Assembly: GCF_023856365.1 (NCBI RefSeq)
Contig: NC_064537.1
Location: 5,439,829-5,503,828, forward strand
Direction: 5' to 3'
Source: Brienomyrus brachyistius
Lineage: Eukaryota; Chordata; Actinopteri; Osteoglossiformes; Mormyridae
DNA: 64,000 nucleotides
Shown here: one piece after another, positions 47,249 through 58,239 of the stretch
How the letters are laid out: each line of letters opens with the position of its first letter
Position numbering within the stretch: the first letter of the stretch is position 1
Notes under the pieces: generated by a model
What the model was told of the DNA's origin: nothing
Databases searched by the model: none
Seen by the model: only the letters and a program-made list of their open reading frames with translations
Position numbers and translations under genes: made by a program

Positions 47249-47595
47249 AAATTTTAAGTTTGTTAGCCAAACGTGTTTACAGCCGCGAATGGGGGCGTGT
47301 CAGACAGTGGAGACACGTGACTGATGAGGAATCACGTCTGTCTGGGAAAAATGATCAGTACAAGCGGATAATCATCATGACCGATGTTTTTCTTATTTAT
47401 GTCTCAGGCAGAAACCCATGTAATTGGGATTTGTATAGTTATTTAATGAACATAAGCCAATAAAATGGATAGTGTCCCTATTTACTTAATTTTATTAATA
47501 ATTACAAAGTACAGTATAGGTTAGCTATTTTGAACAATTTAAATTACAGTGCTGTATAAATTAAATTACTGAACAGATACGCTATAATACAGTAT

Positions 47596-47845
47596 CCCAT
47601 CGCAGGGCACACTCGCACACCATTCACTCACACATGCACACCTGTAAGGGCAATTTAGCAACTTCGTTTAGCCTCAGCATGTTTTTGGACTGTGGGGGGG
47701 AAACCGGAGTACCCGGAGGAAACCCCACGATGACATGGGGAGAACATGCAAACTCCACACACATGTAACCCAGGCGGTGACTTGAACGTGGGTCCCAGAG
47801 GTGTGAGGCAACAGTGCTAACCACTGCACCACCATGCTGCCCCCG
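47596..47845 (-). mobile_element. SINE, tail lost
   Basis: Starts at CCCATCGCAGGGCACACTCG where the arm homology stops and ends with the head complement (CCACTGCACCACCATGCTGC). The (ATGG)n tail and the part before it are missing on the left. The next 200 bp (to 48050) hold no feature. Confidence 0.75.
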
Positions 47846-48049
47846 CTTCTAACCATATATTGTAATATTAGTTCTGTGTCCTGTTCAACAACATTTAACA
47901 TTTAATGTTCACTATGATTCGTGCAGATGTTGATTGTTGCTGTAGTTTCTGTAGTTTAAAAATAAAATATTTTTTTGGTGGAGGGAATATATAAAAAGAA
48001 GGGAAAAAAAGAAAAAACTCCCCTAGGTACCTCATTGGCTGCAGTTGCC

Positions 48050-48300
48050 GCACGTCACAATTCACAGCCTGACTCATTACAAAGGTGGCATCCTGTGACA
48101 GTATCACGCCTGAATTCACTGAGCTCTTCAGAACATCCCATTCCTTCCCAGAAGTTTGTAAACCTGACTGTATGACTAGGTGCTTGATGTTATACAGCTG
48201 TGGCAATGAGCCTGAAGAAAAGACCTGAATTCAGTGATTAAGACGTCAGACTCAATACGTCCATAGAGTGTATGTCAAATCCTCCATAGCGGCAGAATAT
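48050..48300. repeat. IGHV-spacer block, second family member
   Basis: Close to 55495-55740 (TTCACAGCCTGACTCATTAC, GACAGTATCACGCCTGAATT) and more distantly to 2730-2935. Here no SINE tail follows. Confidence 0.65.
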
Positions 48301-48601
48301 AACTGTGAATAAAATATAACATTGTTTTCATAAAGTAATGACATTTTAAGGCAGGAATGATCAGGAATGTACAATTTAATGGAACAAAAAAAAAACCTTA
48401 GACCCTTAGACCCCCTTCACTGCTTTGAGGTAGGAGATGCATGTAGATAGAAGGAAGAACATAAGACATGAGGAAAAGGGGATAATAATAGTAAGAATGT
48501 CTATGCAAATATTCATATTCAGCTCCATCAATAGCTGTTGGCCATTAATTTTATCAACACATATACTGAAGAGGAGTAGAGGACAATGTTCCCAGTACTA
48601 T

Positions 48602-48989
48602 CCATCCATCCATTTTCCAAAGCGCTTATCCTACTGGGTCGCGGGGGGTCCGGAGCCTATCCCGGAAGCAATGGGCATGAGGCAGGAAACAACCCTGGAT
48701 GGGGGGCCAGCCCATCGCAGGGCACATTCACACACCATTCACCCACACACGCACACCTATGGGCAATTTAGCAAGTCCAATTAGCCTCCGCATGATTTTG
48801 GACTGTGTGGGGAAACCGGAGTACCTGGAGGAAACCCCACGACGACATGGGGAGAACATGCAAACTCCACACACATGTGACCCAGGCAGAGACTCAAACC
48901 TGGGTCCCAGAGGTGTGAGGCAACAATGCTAACCACTGCACTACCATACCGCCCCCTCACCCTAACCACTGCACCACCAAACCGCCCCT
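48602..48989 (-). mobile_element. Full-length tRNA-type SINE with 15-bp TSD
   Basis: Flanked by TGTTCCCAGTACTAT at 48587-48601 and 48990-49004. Read on the minus strand: a duplicated head (two copies of GTGCAGTGGTTAG), B-box-like TTTGAGTCTC region, middle part with CCCCATGTCGTCGTGGGG, GGCTGGCCCCCCATCC, tail GATAAGCGCTTTGGAAAATG and (ATGG)n. This is the most complete copy here and defines the family. Confidence 0.88.
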
Positions 48990-49329
48990 TGTTCCCAGTA
49001 CTATTAAAATGATAATTATTGGGTATAATAATTGATTTCCAGTATCTCCAGACTAATATCTTTTTACCTTATTTATCCAAAATATCTCCTCTTTTAAAAA
49101 GACCAACACACTGTCATGTGGCATGCTCCACTCACTCACTCCACCTTGCAGTGCATTCTTTGGCTGTAGGTTGTCTGTTCTTAAAATATTACCACATGAC
49201 TGGCTAGAATTCCTCTCGTTTCTGTGATGTGATTAGCAGAAGTGTGCTATCAATCGGCATTCCTTATCGACAGTCTATACAAGTTTCAAATTTTTTTATC
49301 GTTTAAATTTTATATGACAGTAAGTTGCT

Positions 49330-49614
49330 ATATGGTTGGTGTGGTGGTCAGTGCTGCTGTCTCACAGCAAGAAGGTCCTGGGTTCGGTCCCCGATCCTTT
49401 CTGTGTGCAGTTTGCACGCTCTCCCTGTTTTTGCCGGGGGCTCCAGTTTCTTCCCGCAGGGCAGGTTGATTGGTGAGTCTACATTGGCCCTGTAGTTGTG
49501 AGTGAGTCTGCCCTGCGGTGTGTTGGTGACTGCCCAGGGGTGGTTCCTGGATAGGTTCCGGTCCCCCCCGCGACCCCATTTGGGATTAAGCGGTTTCAGA
49601 AAACAGATGGATGG
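49330..49614 (+). mobile_element. Second SINE type with short TSD
   Basis: Head GGTGGTCAGTGCTGCTGTC with the B-box-like GGTCCTGGGTTCGGTCCC, body CCCTGCGGTGTGTTGGTGAC, tail GGATTAAGCGGTTTCAGAAA and GATGGATGG. AAGTTGCT at 49322-49329 recurs at 49615-49622. Tail shared with the other SINE and the LINE at 52160. Confidence 0.8.
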
Positions 49615-49622
49615 AAGTTGCT

Positions 49623-50160
49623 GCATCGTTTCTGACGCACGCAGCCCCTGGTTGCTGCAAAAGGTTATTATGCTTATTATTGGTTATGCCTACATATGTG
49701 TAAATATTTATTATCAGTTTGATTACATCACTGGAAGCGAGTGGTAAGACAAATAGCTAATTAGTCCATGTAGGACCACGCATGATTGTATCTGTCTGTA
49801 GGGTTGTCTCAGACAGGCTAAGTGGGTAGGGGGCCCTTATTGTACTGATGCTTGGGGGCCTGTAGAGGTCTTAATCCAGCCATGAAGCTGCCCATATGAT
49901 AGATCATACCAGGGTTTAGACAGGATTCCTGGGGGATATTTAATGATATCAGCTACCAACTGCATGTCTTTGGACACCAGAGTACCCAGTAGAAACCTTC
50001 ATACCAAATGAGAACATGCAGACTCCACACAGAAAGAGCAGAGGTGGGATTCTAATGTCTAGCATAGGAGGTTTGTGGCACAAGTGCAACCCACTGAGGC
50101 AGAGAGATAATTTTTGTTAATTCCTGTTATGAAGATTTCTTACATCTCATACTTTATACA
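49623..50160. other. Spacer upstream of intact IGHV
   Basis: No gene. The only notable structure is AGTAGAAACC near 49990 within a SINE-like text (GAACATGCAGACTCCACACA, 50011), a worn SINE remnant. Confidence 0.45.
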
Positions 50161-50253
50161 TACATCTCGTATAAAACAGACATTGAGATCCTGCACTGCT
50201 CTGACTCTGCCACCTACCTTCAGTATATCTGCCCACCCAGTGAGGAGGAGTTC

Positions 50254-50261
50254 ATGCAAAT
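50254..50261 (+). promoter_or_regulatory. Ig octamer of IGHV
   Basis: Exact ATGCAAAT, 67 bases before the ATG at 50328, with TATATATTTATC at about 50277 as TATA-like element. Expected arrangement of a V promoter driven by Oct factors in B cells. Confidence 0.9.
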
Positions 50262-50327
50262 CCTGACATCTTCATTATATATTTATCTCTCTGCACTGAG
50301 AGGTGACTGGATCTGATTCTGTCAGTC

Positions 50328-50764
50328 ATGGCATCTTTAACGAGGTTCCCAGTAGTTCTGATGGTTATATACTTAACAGGTAAATATTCAGTAACAGGTT
50401 CATATTTCAGTTTTAAATGTCTGTAATTCTCATTTCTTGCTTTTCTCTATTTCTCTAGGTGTTGATACACAGACTCTGACTGAGTCTGAACCAGCAGTTA
50501 AAAAGCCTGGAGAATCACACAGACTGACATGTACAGCCTCTGGGTTCACATTCAGTAGCTCTCATATGAACTGGGTCAGACAGGCTCCTGGGAAGGGACT
50601 AGAGTGGATCGCTTTTATCCACACGGGCAGTAGTAGCACTTACTACTCCCAGTCTGTTCAGGGCAGATTCACCATCTCCAGAGACGACGGCAGGAACCAG
50701 GTGTATTTACAGATGAACAGCCTGAAAGCTGAAGACACGGCTGTGTACTACTGTGCCAGAGAGT
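50328..50764 (+). CDS. IGHV gene, apparently intact
   Basis: Leader exon 50328-50379 ([17 protein letters not shown], a signal peptide), donor GTAAAT, acceptor CTCTAG, V exon 50459-50764. The V domain has all marks: first Cys in HRLTC, Trp in [24 protein letters not shown], second Cys in [12 protein letters not shown]1 is about SGFTFSSSH and CDR2 about IHTGSSST. No stop or frameshift. RSS directly follows. It is the closest relative of the two pseudogenes at 499 and 28572 and shows what they have lost. After VDJ joining the product would be the antigen-binding domain of IgM/IgD-type heavy chains in B cells. Whether it is used cannot be seen here. Confidence 0.93.
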
Positions 50765-50802
50765 CACAGTGATGGGGGCTGTGGGGAAGTCGTACAAATA
50801 CT
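50765..50802 (+). promoter_or_regulatory. V-type recombination signal sequence
   Basis: CACAGTG at 50765-50771, 22-base spacer, ACAAATACT at 50794-50802. Same nonamer variant as in the pseudogenes. Confidence 0.9.
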
Positions 50803-52008
50803 ACTTCCTCACAGAGAATAAGGATGTCATATTATTATTTATTTTGTTATGTTTTATTTTAATCATGTTCAGAATCTTTGTTCCTCTTTACCCTTCAACT
50901 CTACCTCAGAATTTCATGCTAAAACATCTATATTTGAAAATATCTATGTTCCCCATGTATATATAATAAATGTACAGTACTGTTTTACTCACAAAAAAGC
51001 TGAAGGTTAATCACTATATTCAACATACCTATGATTATGTGTATAAATGACAAAATTACAGAATTAATTTTATTCCTTAACTTTTATCCTTTGTGATAAT
51101 TTAATATTTCTCCCTAGTTTTCAAAGCAAAATATTTACTGGTGTAATTCAGGTACAAGGTATGAGGACCCGTTTTTAAAATATCTGAAGTAAAATCTTAT
51201 TTTAAAATATATTAACGGAGTTTATGGTAATATGCCTGAAAACGTATTGCAATATTTATTGAATGTGGTACTTTACAGTGCAGTATTATCTATTATAATT
51301 ATTACAATATCAATAACTAATTATTGGTAGTAAGGTTAGGGTTAAAATTCTTAAACACATACAAATTTTCCGTACCGTATATAGTACCGTATCCCCAGCC
51401 CCCCCGTCAATAAAATAAGCATTTGTAAGATGGATGTGCTGACAGTGATCCTTAATTCTGATGACTTTCTGAAGGCATATGTAGGAAAGTGTGACCTGCT
51501 GTGTTTATAAAGAGGCTCCTTCAACCCCCCCAGGGAGGTAAACAAATTCACCCACCTGCCCGTCATATAAATGAGGTTCCTCTAAACACACAGACTTCAC
51601 CATCAAATCAGCCAAAGACTTTGTGTTACAATGGAAGCTCTGTGAGATTCAATATTTCAGTAGGATGTATGAAAGCACCTGTGATGTCATCAGCTACAGA
51701 GTAACTGAGGGCTCTCTTCTATCAGAATGCTTACAGTAACACAGCTGCAGTGGTAATGATGAGATCCCACCCTCTGTTCAGCTTAATCCTTAATATTAGC
51801 AATTGTTTGTTCATAAGTAAATAAACTTTCTCTATCTGCTTTTCCATGTCATCTCCATGGGCTTTATCATATTGACATAAACGTTTTAAATGTGTCAAAG
51901 ACTTATGGTTTTATATAGTGTTTTCTCTTTCTCTTTTACTGGGTAAAATACTGAAGTGTCCTTATGGTAAAACTTCCTTTTACTATATGTGGCAGGTTTA
52001 GTGTGTAA
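50803..52008. other. AT-rich spacer
   Basis: No gene. GAGATCCCACC at about 51762 resembles the conserved region upstream of the other V genes and may mark the start of the relic V unit whose end is at 52009. Confidence 0.5.
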
Positions 52009-52045
52009 ACAGCTGTGTACTACTGTGCACGAGAGCGTCACAGTG
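52009..52045 (+). pseudogene. IGHV relic: 3' end of framework 3 only
   Basis: About 30 bases encode [10 protein letters not shown], the end of a V segment, immediately followed by a heptamer. No leader or upstream framework can be found in the preceding kilobase. Deletion product of a former V gene. Confidence 0.8.
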
Positions 52046-52077
52046 AGAGAATGTAATGGGAGAGTGACACAAAAACT
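52039..52077 (+). promoter_or_regulatory. Orphan recombination signal sequence with near-consensus nonamer
   Basis: CACAGTG at 52039-52045, exactly 23 bases, ACAAAAACT at 52069-52077 (consensus ACAAAAACC). By sequence it is the best RSS in the window although its V segment is gone. Confidence 0.88.
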
Positions 52078-52145
52078 GATTCATATGAAATGTGATGCAA
52101 TAATACTTATAAAGCTTAACTAAAATTATGTCATTTTACCGTCAA

Positions 52146-55100
52146 ATTTTATTATTTTATGATGAGAAAAATCTTGGATTCACGGTTTCCCTTGCCCGGA
52201 CGCGGGTCACCGGGGCCCCCCCCTGGAGCCAGGCCTGGGGGTGGGGCTCGATGGCGAGCGCCTGGCGGCCAGGCCTACACCCATGGGGCCTGGTCGGGCG
52301 CAGCCCGAACAAGGCACGTGGGTCCCCCCTCCAATGGGCTCACCACCCATGGGAGGGGCCATAGGGGTCGGGTGCGAGGTGATCTGGGCGGCGGCCAAAG
52401 GCGGGGACCATGGCGGTTCGATCCTCGGCTGCAGAAGCTAGCTCTAGGGACATGGAATGTCACCTCTCTGATGGGGAAAGAGCCTGAGCTGGTGCGCGAG
52501 GTTGTGAAGTTCCGGCTAGATATAGTCGGACTCACCTCGACGCACGGCTTGGGCTCTGGAACCAGTCTCCTTGAGGGGGGTTGGACCCTTTTCCACTCTG
52601 GAGTTGCCCGCGGGGAGAGGCGCCGAGCGGGCGTGGGCATACTTATTGCCCCCTGGCTGGGCGCCTGTACATTGGGGTTTACCGCAGTGGACGAGAGGGT
52701 AGCCTCCCTCCGCCTTCCGGTGGGGGGACGGGTCCTGACTGTTGTTTGCGCTTATGCGCCAAACAGCAGTTCGGAATACCCACCCTTTTTGGAGTCCTTG
52801 GAAGGGGTGTTGGAGAGCGCTCCTCCCGGGGACTCCCTTGTTCTGCTGGGGGACTTCAATGCTCACGTGGGCAGCGACAGTGAGACCTGGAGGGGCGTGA
52901 TTGGGAGGAACGGCCCCCCCGATCTGAACCCGAGCGGTGTTTTGTTATTGGACTTCTGTGCTCGTCACGGACTGTCCATAATGAACACCATGTTCAAGCA
53001 TAAGGGTGTCCATATGTGCACTTGGCACCAGGACACCCTAGGCCGCAGTTCGATGATCGACTTTGTAGTCGTGTCGTCGGACTTGCGGCCGCATGTTTTG
53101 GACACTCGGGTGAAGAGAGGGGCGGAGCTGTCAACCGATCACTACCTGGTGGTGGGTTGGCTCCGCTGGTGGGGGAGGAAGCCGGCCAGGCCTGGCAGGC
53201 CCAAGCGTATAGTGAGGGTCTGCTGGGAACGTCTGGCGGAATCCCCTGTCAGGGAGAGTTTCAACTGCTACCTCCGGCAGAACTTCTCCCATATCCCGGG
53301 GGAGGCGGGGGACATTGAGTCCGAATGGGCCATGTTCCGTGCCTCCATTGTGGAGGCGGCTGACCGGAGCTGCGGCCGCAAGGTGGTCGGTGCCTGTCGC
53401 GACGGCAATCCCCAAACTCGCTGGTGGACACCGGTGGTAAGGGATGCCGTCAAGCTGAAGAAGGAGTCTTATCGGGCCTTTCTGGCCTGTGGGACTCCAG
53501 ACGCAGCTGACGGCTACCGGCAGGCCAAGCGGAATGCGGCTTTGGCGGTCGCTGAGGCAAAAACTTGGGTGTGGGAGGAGTTTGGTGAGGCCATGGAGAA
53601 CGACTTCCGGACGGCTTCGAGGAGATTCTGGTCCACCATCCGGCGGCTCCGGGCGGGAAAGCGGTGCAGCATCAACACTATTTATGGTGGGGATGGTGCG
53701 CTGCTGACCTCAGCTCGGGACGTTTTGGGTCGGTGGAGGGAGTACTTCGAAGACCTCCTCAATCCCACCGACACGCCTTCCGATATGGAAGCAGAGTGTG
53801 GGGACTTGGGGGTGGACTCGCCTATCTCGGGGGTGGAGGTCGCTGAGGTGGTCAAAAAGCTCCTCGGTGGCCGGGCCCCGGGGGTGGACGAGATTCGCCC
53901 AGAGTTCCTCAAGGCTCTGGATGCTGCGGGGCTGTCCTGGCTGACACGCATCTGCAGCATCGCGTGGACATCGGGGGCAGTACCTCTGGACTGGCAGACC
54001 GGGGTGGTGGTCCCCCTCTTTAAGAAGGGGGACCGGAGGGTGTGCTCCAACTACAGGGGGATCACACTCCTCAGCCTCCCTGGTAAGGTCTATTCGGGGA
54101 TCCTGGAAAGGAGGGTCCGCCGGATTGTCGAACCTCGGATTCAGGAGGAGCAGTGTGGTTTTCGCCCTGGCCGTGGAACAGTGGACCAGCTCTATACTCT
54201 CAGCAGGGTTCTGGAGGGTTCATGGGAGTTTGCCCGACCAGTCTACATGTGTTTTGTGGACTTGGAAAAGGCATTCGACCGTGTCCCTCGTGGGGTCCTG
54301 TGGGGAGTGCTCCGGGAGTATGGGGCTCCCTTTTAAGGGCGGTTTGGTCCCTGTATGACCGGTGCCAGAGTTTGGTCCGCATGGGCGGCATTAAGTCGGA
54401 CTCGTTTCCGGTGAGGGTTGGACTCCGTCAGGGCTGCCCTTTGTCACCGATTCTGTTCATAGTTTTTATGGACAGAATTTCTAGGCACAGCCAGGGCGTT
54501 GAGGGCGTCCGGTTCGGTGACCTCAGGATTAGGTCTCTGCTTTTTGCGGATGATGTGGTTCTGTTGGCCTCATCGAGCCGTGACCTTCAGCTCTCATTGG
54601 AGCAGTTCGCAGCCGAGTGCGAAGCGGCTGGGATGAGAATCAGCACCTCCAAATCCGAGACCATGGTTCTCAGCCGGAAAAGGGTAGAGTGCTCTCTCCG
54701 GGTTGGGGATGGGGTCCTCCCCCAAGTGGAGGAGTTTAAGTATCTCGGGATCTTGTTCACGAGTGGGGGAACGATGGAGCGGGAGATCGACAGGTGGATC
54801 GGTGCGGCGTCAGCAGTCATGCGGGCGCTACATCGGTCTGTCATGGTGAAAGAGAGAGCTGAGCCAAAAGGCGAAGCTCTCGATTTACCAGTCGATCTAC
54901 GTTCCTACCCTCACCTATGGTCATGAGCTTTGGGTAGTGACCGAAAGAACGAGATCGCGGGTACAAGCAGCCGAAATGAGTTTCCTCTGCAGGGTGGCTG
55001 GGCTCTCCCTTAGAGATAGGGTGAGGAGCTCAGTCATTCGGGAGGGACTCAGAGTAGAGCCGCTGCTCCTCCACATCGAGAGGAGCCAGATGAGGTGGCT

Positions 55101-55377
55101 CGGGCATCTGATCAGGATGCCTCCGGGATGCCTCCCTGGGGAGGTATTCCGGGCATGTCCCACTGGGAGGAGGCCCCGGGGAAGACCCAGGACACGCTGG
55201 AGAGACTATGTCTCTCGGCTGGCCTGGGAACGCCTCGGGGTCCCCCCAGAGGAGCTAGACGAAGTGGCCGGGGAGAGGGAAGTCTGGGTCTCCCTGATGA
55301 GGCTGCTGCCCCCGCGACCCGACTCCGGATTAAGCGGGAGATGATGGATGGATGGATGGATGGATTTTATTATTTTA
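52146..55377 (+). mobile_element. RTE-like LINE, near full length, with 14-bp TSD
   Basis: ATTTTATTATTTTA at 52146-52159 is repeated at 55364-55377. The element between is GC-rich against an AT-rich background, starts with a 5' region common to this fish family, encodes endonuclease and reverse transcriptase in one frame, and ends CCGGATTAAGCGGGAGATG plus (ATGG)n. Clade assignment as RTE/Rex3-like rests on the single-ORF layout, protein motifs and microsatellite tail; I cannot exclude a related clade. Confidence 0.9.
52210..55344 (+). pseudogene. Endonuclease-reverse transcriptase of the LINE, two frameshifts
   Basis: First frame to 54336: APE-type endonuclease ([36 protein letters not shown]), then the RT start ([45 protein letters not shown] with the first catalytic Asp). 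In the endonuclease the position where most APE domains have QE-T-H reads LTSTHG, so the usual glutamate is not obvious. Frameshift 1 near 54330 (GCTCCCTTTTAAGG). Frame 2 to about 54845 has LRQGCPLSPILF and LLFADDVVLLASS (catalytic DD). Frameshift 2 near 54845 (extra GA in a GAGA run). Frame 3 (54850-55344) has the C-terminal domain (MRWLGHLIRMP, GRPRTRWRDYV) and a normal stop. Only these two breaks separate it from an open copy, so the insertion is young. Confidence 0.88.
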
Positions 55378-55489
55378 CGTGTATATACTGTATTTCTTTG
55401 TCATGTGCCATTTTGTGGTTGATTTTCTCTTCATTCTAAACACTTCCACTTTGCAATAATACCACATACAGCTGACTGTGGAATATCTA

Positions 55490-55940
55490 GCAGGGAAGAA
55501 ATTCACAGCCTGACTTATTACAAAGGTGGCATCTTGTGACAGTATCACGCCTGAATTCACTGACCTCTTCAGAACATCCCATTCCTTCCCAGAAGTTTGT
55601 AAACCTGACTGTATGGCTCGGTGCTTGATGTTATACAGCTGTGGCAATGAGCCTGAAGAAAAGACCTGAATTCAGTGATTAAGACGTCTGTCTCAATACG
55701 TCCATATAGTGTATGTCAAATCCTCCATAGCGGCAGATACTATTAATCAGTAATCTGGCCGATAATAATGAAAATGATGCTGATGTAAGGCTCTGGATCC
55801 CCGGCTACCCTGAGTTGGACAAGAGGCTACAGGAAGTGTATGGATGGATGGATGGATTGATGTTGATGTATAATATAATGTATCTATAAAAAGACTTACA
55901 TTTCATAATGATTTTGATGACTGAGGCTCAAGTGAAGGTT
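55490..55940. repeat. IGHV-spacer block with SINE tail, third family member
   Basis: Same composition as 2691-3110: GTATCACGCCTGAATTCACT, GAATTCAGTGATTAAGACG, GCTGATGTAAGGCTCTGGAT, (ATGG)n and GATGACTGAGGCTC. It places the V gene at 50328 and the pseudogene at 499 in comparable cassettes once the LINE is subtracted. Confidence 0.7.
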
Positions 55941-56790
55941 GATGAAGCTACACCCAAGCGGCCAGGACAGCACAATGCAAAACTGGTATTTTTAATACTT
56001 TTACAAAATCTTTGATACAATCATGACTTATTTAATCCAGATGTAATGTGTATAGAGCCACTCAGTTTAATTTGAATGCCAGGATAAAAAGCTTTAAGAT
56101 GATACGAAAAAAAAAAATTCAAAGATTTAATATAATTCCTGTGTTCTCAGTGTTCTGTAGCAGGGGTGATTATATGGATCAGGGCTGCCACTGTCAGTCT
56201 AAGGAAATATGGGATCCAATTCATATGAAATGTGAAAATAGACTGAAGGGTGTAGAATCGCCTGTGGTCTGTAGAAACAGAACTATTATCAAACTACAAA
56301 TAATCACTGCAGTTCCAGCAGGAACCACAAGATGTCCTCAGAGTGACAGTAAATGCAGGCAGCAGAGGGACACAAATATCGGACTGAGACCGATTTTAGA
56401 TAGACTGTAGCAGCTGTACTGCTTTATAAACTGCTGTTGTGAATCATGCCAAAATTCTGTAATATGACTGTCATATATAACTGTCATCATGAATTCACTA
56501 CTAAATGCCTTAAAACAACATATCTTGAATCAAAATATATTCTTCATTAAAATTCCATGTTATGTTGAATCACTGACTATGACATCCAGCAGTACATGTT
56601 AACATAAACATATGAATGTAAATAGTTTAATACTTTTACTATACTTCATTCTATTAAAAACTGAGTAATTGACTTAGTAAATATTTAAGAAATTAACATT
56701 TTAACCTTGTAAAACACAAAATAAAACAAAGTAATTCAATATATTCTGTTACCTATTAATGCATTTTAATATAAATGAGATAATGTTTAT
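55941..56790. other. AT-rich spacer
   Basis: No gene. CAATTCATATGAAATGTG at about 56218 recalls the sequence just after the orphan RSS (52079-52096), hinting at another decayed V unit, but no V coding trace can be shown. Confidence 0.45.
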
Positions 56791-56799
56791 ATAGTAAGT

Positions 56800-56807
56800 C
56801 TTTGCAT
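56800..56807 (-). promoter_or_regulatory. Octamer-like element of IGHV (reverse orientation)
   Basis: CTTTGCAT, i.e. ATGCAAAG on the minus strand, one base off the octamer, 188 bases before the ATG at 56995. Possible TATA-like CTTTTAAAGG at about 56898. Confidence 0.5.
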
Positions 56808-56994
56808 AGCTAATGAATCCCTTCATCATGTGACCATTGTCCCCCCACGACCTGCCCCACGCCCATCAGAGGAGGATCCTGTACAAACCTGCCACAGCTT
56901 TTAAAGGAGCCAGTGTCCGTGTGTGACAGAGAGCAGCAGTCACTGGGACTCAGTGTGTACTTTACCTCAGTGCTCCTCCCTCTGTCCTGCAGCC

Positions 56995-57437
56995 ATGAAG
57001 CTCCTACCAGCCCTGCTCACCCTCACAGCACTGGCTCTCTCAGGTCCCTGTCTCTCTCCTCTCTGTCTCTCTTTCTCTCTGCATCTTTCTTTGTGCTCAT
57101 CTAAAAGTCTGCTCTACCTCTTTATTTACAGGTGTGAAGGCTGAGATTGTACTGACTGAGTCCGAACCAGTGGTGAAGAGACCAGGAGAATCACACAGAC
57201 TGACATGTACAGCCTCCGGCTTCACAATCAGTGGTTGGTGGATGAGCTGGATCAGACAGGCTCCTGGGAAGGGACTGGAGTGGATCGCTAATGTTAGGAG
57301 TAATGGTAACACTGACTACTCCCAGTCTGTTCAGGGCAGATTCACCATCTCCAGAGACGACGGCAAGAACCAGGTGTATTTACAGATGAACAGCCTGAAA
57401 GCTGAAGACACGGCTGTGTACTACTGTGCCAGACACT
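56995..57437 (+). CDS. IGHV gene, apparently intact, second subgroup
   Basis: Leader exon 56995-57043 ([16 protein letters not shown], signal peptide), donor GTCCCT (weak but GT), short intron rich in CTCT, acceptor TTTACAG, V exon 57132-57437. V-domain marks: [50 protein letters not shown]1 about [12 protein letters not shown]2 about VRSNGNT. Leader, intron and promoter are unlike those of the gene at 50328, whereas frameworks are very similar, so it is a different subgroup. No defects seen. Transcript would start about 100 bases upstream of the ATG if the TATA-like CTTTTAAAGG is used. Confidence 0.93.
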
Positions 57438-57475
57438 CACAGTGATGGGGGCTGTGGGGAAGCCGTACAAATACT
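57438..57475 (+). promoter_or_regulatory. V-type recombination signal sequence
   Basis: CACAGTG at 57438-57444, 22-base spacer, ACAAATACT at 57467-57475. Spacer and nonamer are the same as in the other subgroup apart from single bases. Confidence 0.9.
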
Positions 57476-58239
57476 ACTTCCTCACACAGAATAAGGATGT
57501 CGTAATTATTTATTTTGTTAAGTTTTATTTGAACAAAATTTAATGTATTTGGAAAATTGGAATTAATGCAAACTGATCAACGAAAAATGTATATTTATGA
57601 AATTGTTTGTGTTTCTTTTACATTCATTTGCTTGAATTATTATTGCATTTGAATAATTTGAAAGCGAAAAACCACACAGAAAAATCCACTTTTTGGCCGC
57701 TAAAATAGACGAGGCGACACACCAGGTTGTTACCGCAAGATAATCAAAAGGAAAATATGGAAAATAAAGAACAATATTTTCCATTTATTCGGCAAATGAC
57801 AGAAGCCGAGCTGAGCAGAAATGAACAATAAAATCTGTCAGGAGAAGAAGCAGAAACATAAAGGAGCAGCATTTAGTGGAGGCTAATGCTAATGAGACAG
57901 ATCTCAGGAAGGAGTAAGAAAAGTGCAACGCAGGTGAAAAGTTTGATGTAGCCTGCAGGTGGCGATAGTGTATATCACATTGCTGCATGTTTAACTAATA
58001 GCACATGATCGTTATGTGAATGACGCCATCATGGTCTTTATGAGCTCCCACACCTCAGAGTTTATATATTAATCACTTCCTATAGGGCACCAACAAACGG
58101 CTTATGCAAAGGTACAAAATGGCTGCATAGAACATGGAGAAGTCCTGGTCCTGCCAGATAGAGTAGCTGTGAGACATTCACAAACGACTGGTTCATAGGG
58201 AGCAGGTTCCTTACAAGAACTGTACTCTTGAACACTGTG
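57476..58239. other. Spacer without recognisable gene
   Basis: No further V, D or J segment and no RSS pair detected. Small frames lack motifs. Confidence 0.55.

Larger units (their letters stand above)
42736..47596 (+). repeat. Partial third arm copy, split by a transposon
   Basis: 42736-42915 matches 3595-3770, then 42950-44800 matches 4990-6870 and 47249-47596 matches 6870-7210. The cysteine-rich gene and everything after 7210 are missing. Its hAT part equals the left arm, whereas several bases downstream of the THAP exon (for example at 44370, 44412, 44553 and 44600) equal the right arm, so it is a mosaic. Confidence 0.85.

Noticed and set aside
56150..56240. Possible further V relic near CACTGTCAG
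   Set aside because: The heptamer-like string is imperfect and no framework codons or nonamer at the right distance exist; only a short flank resembles the orphan RSS flank.
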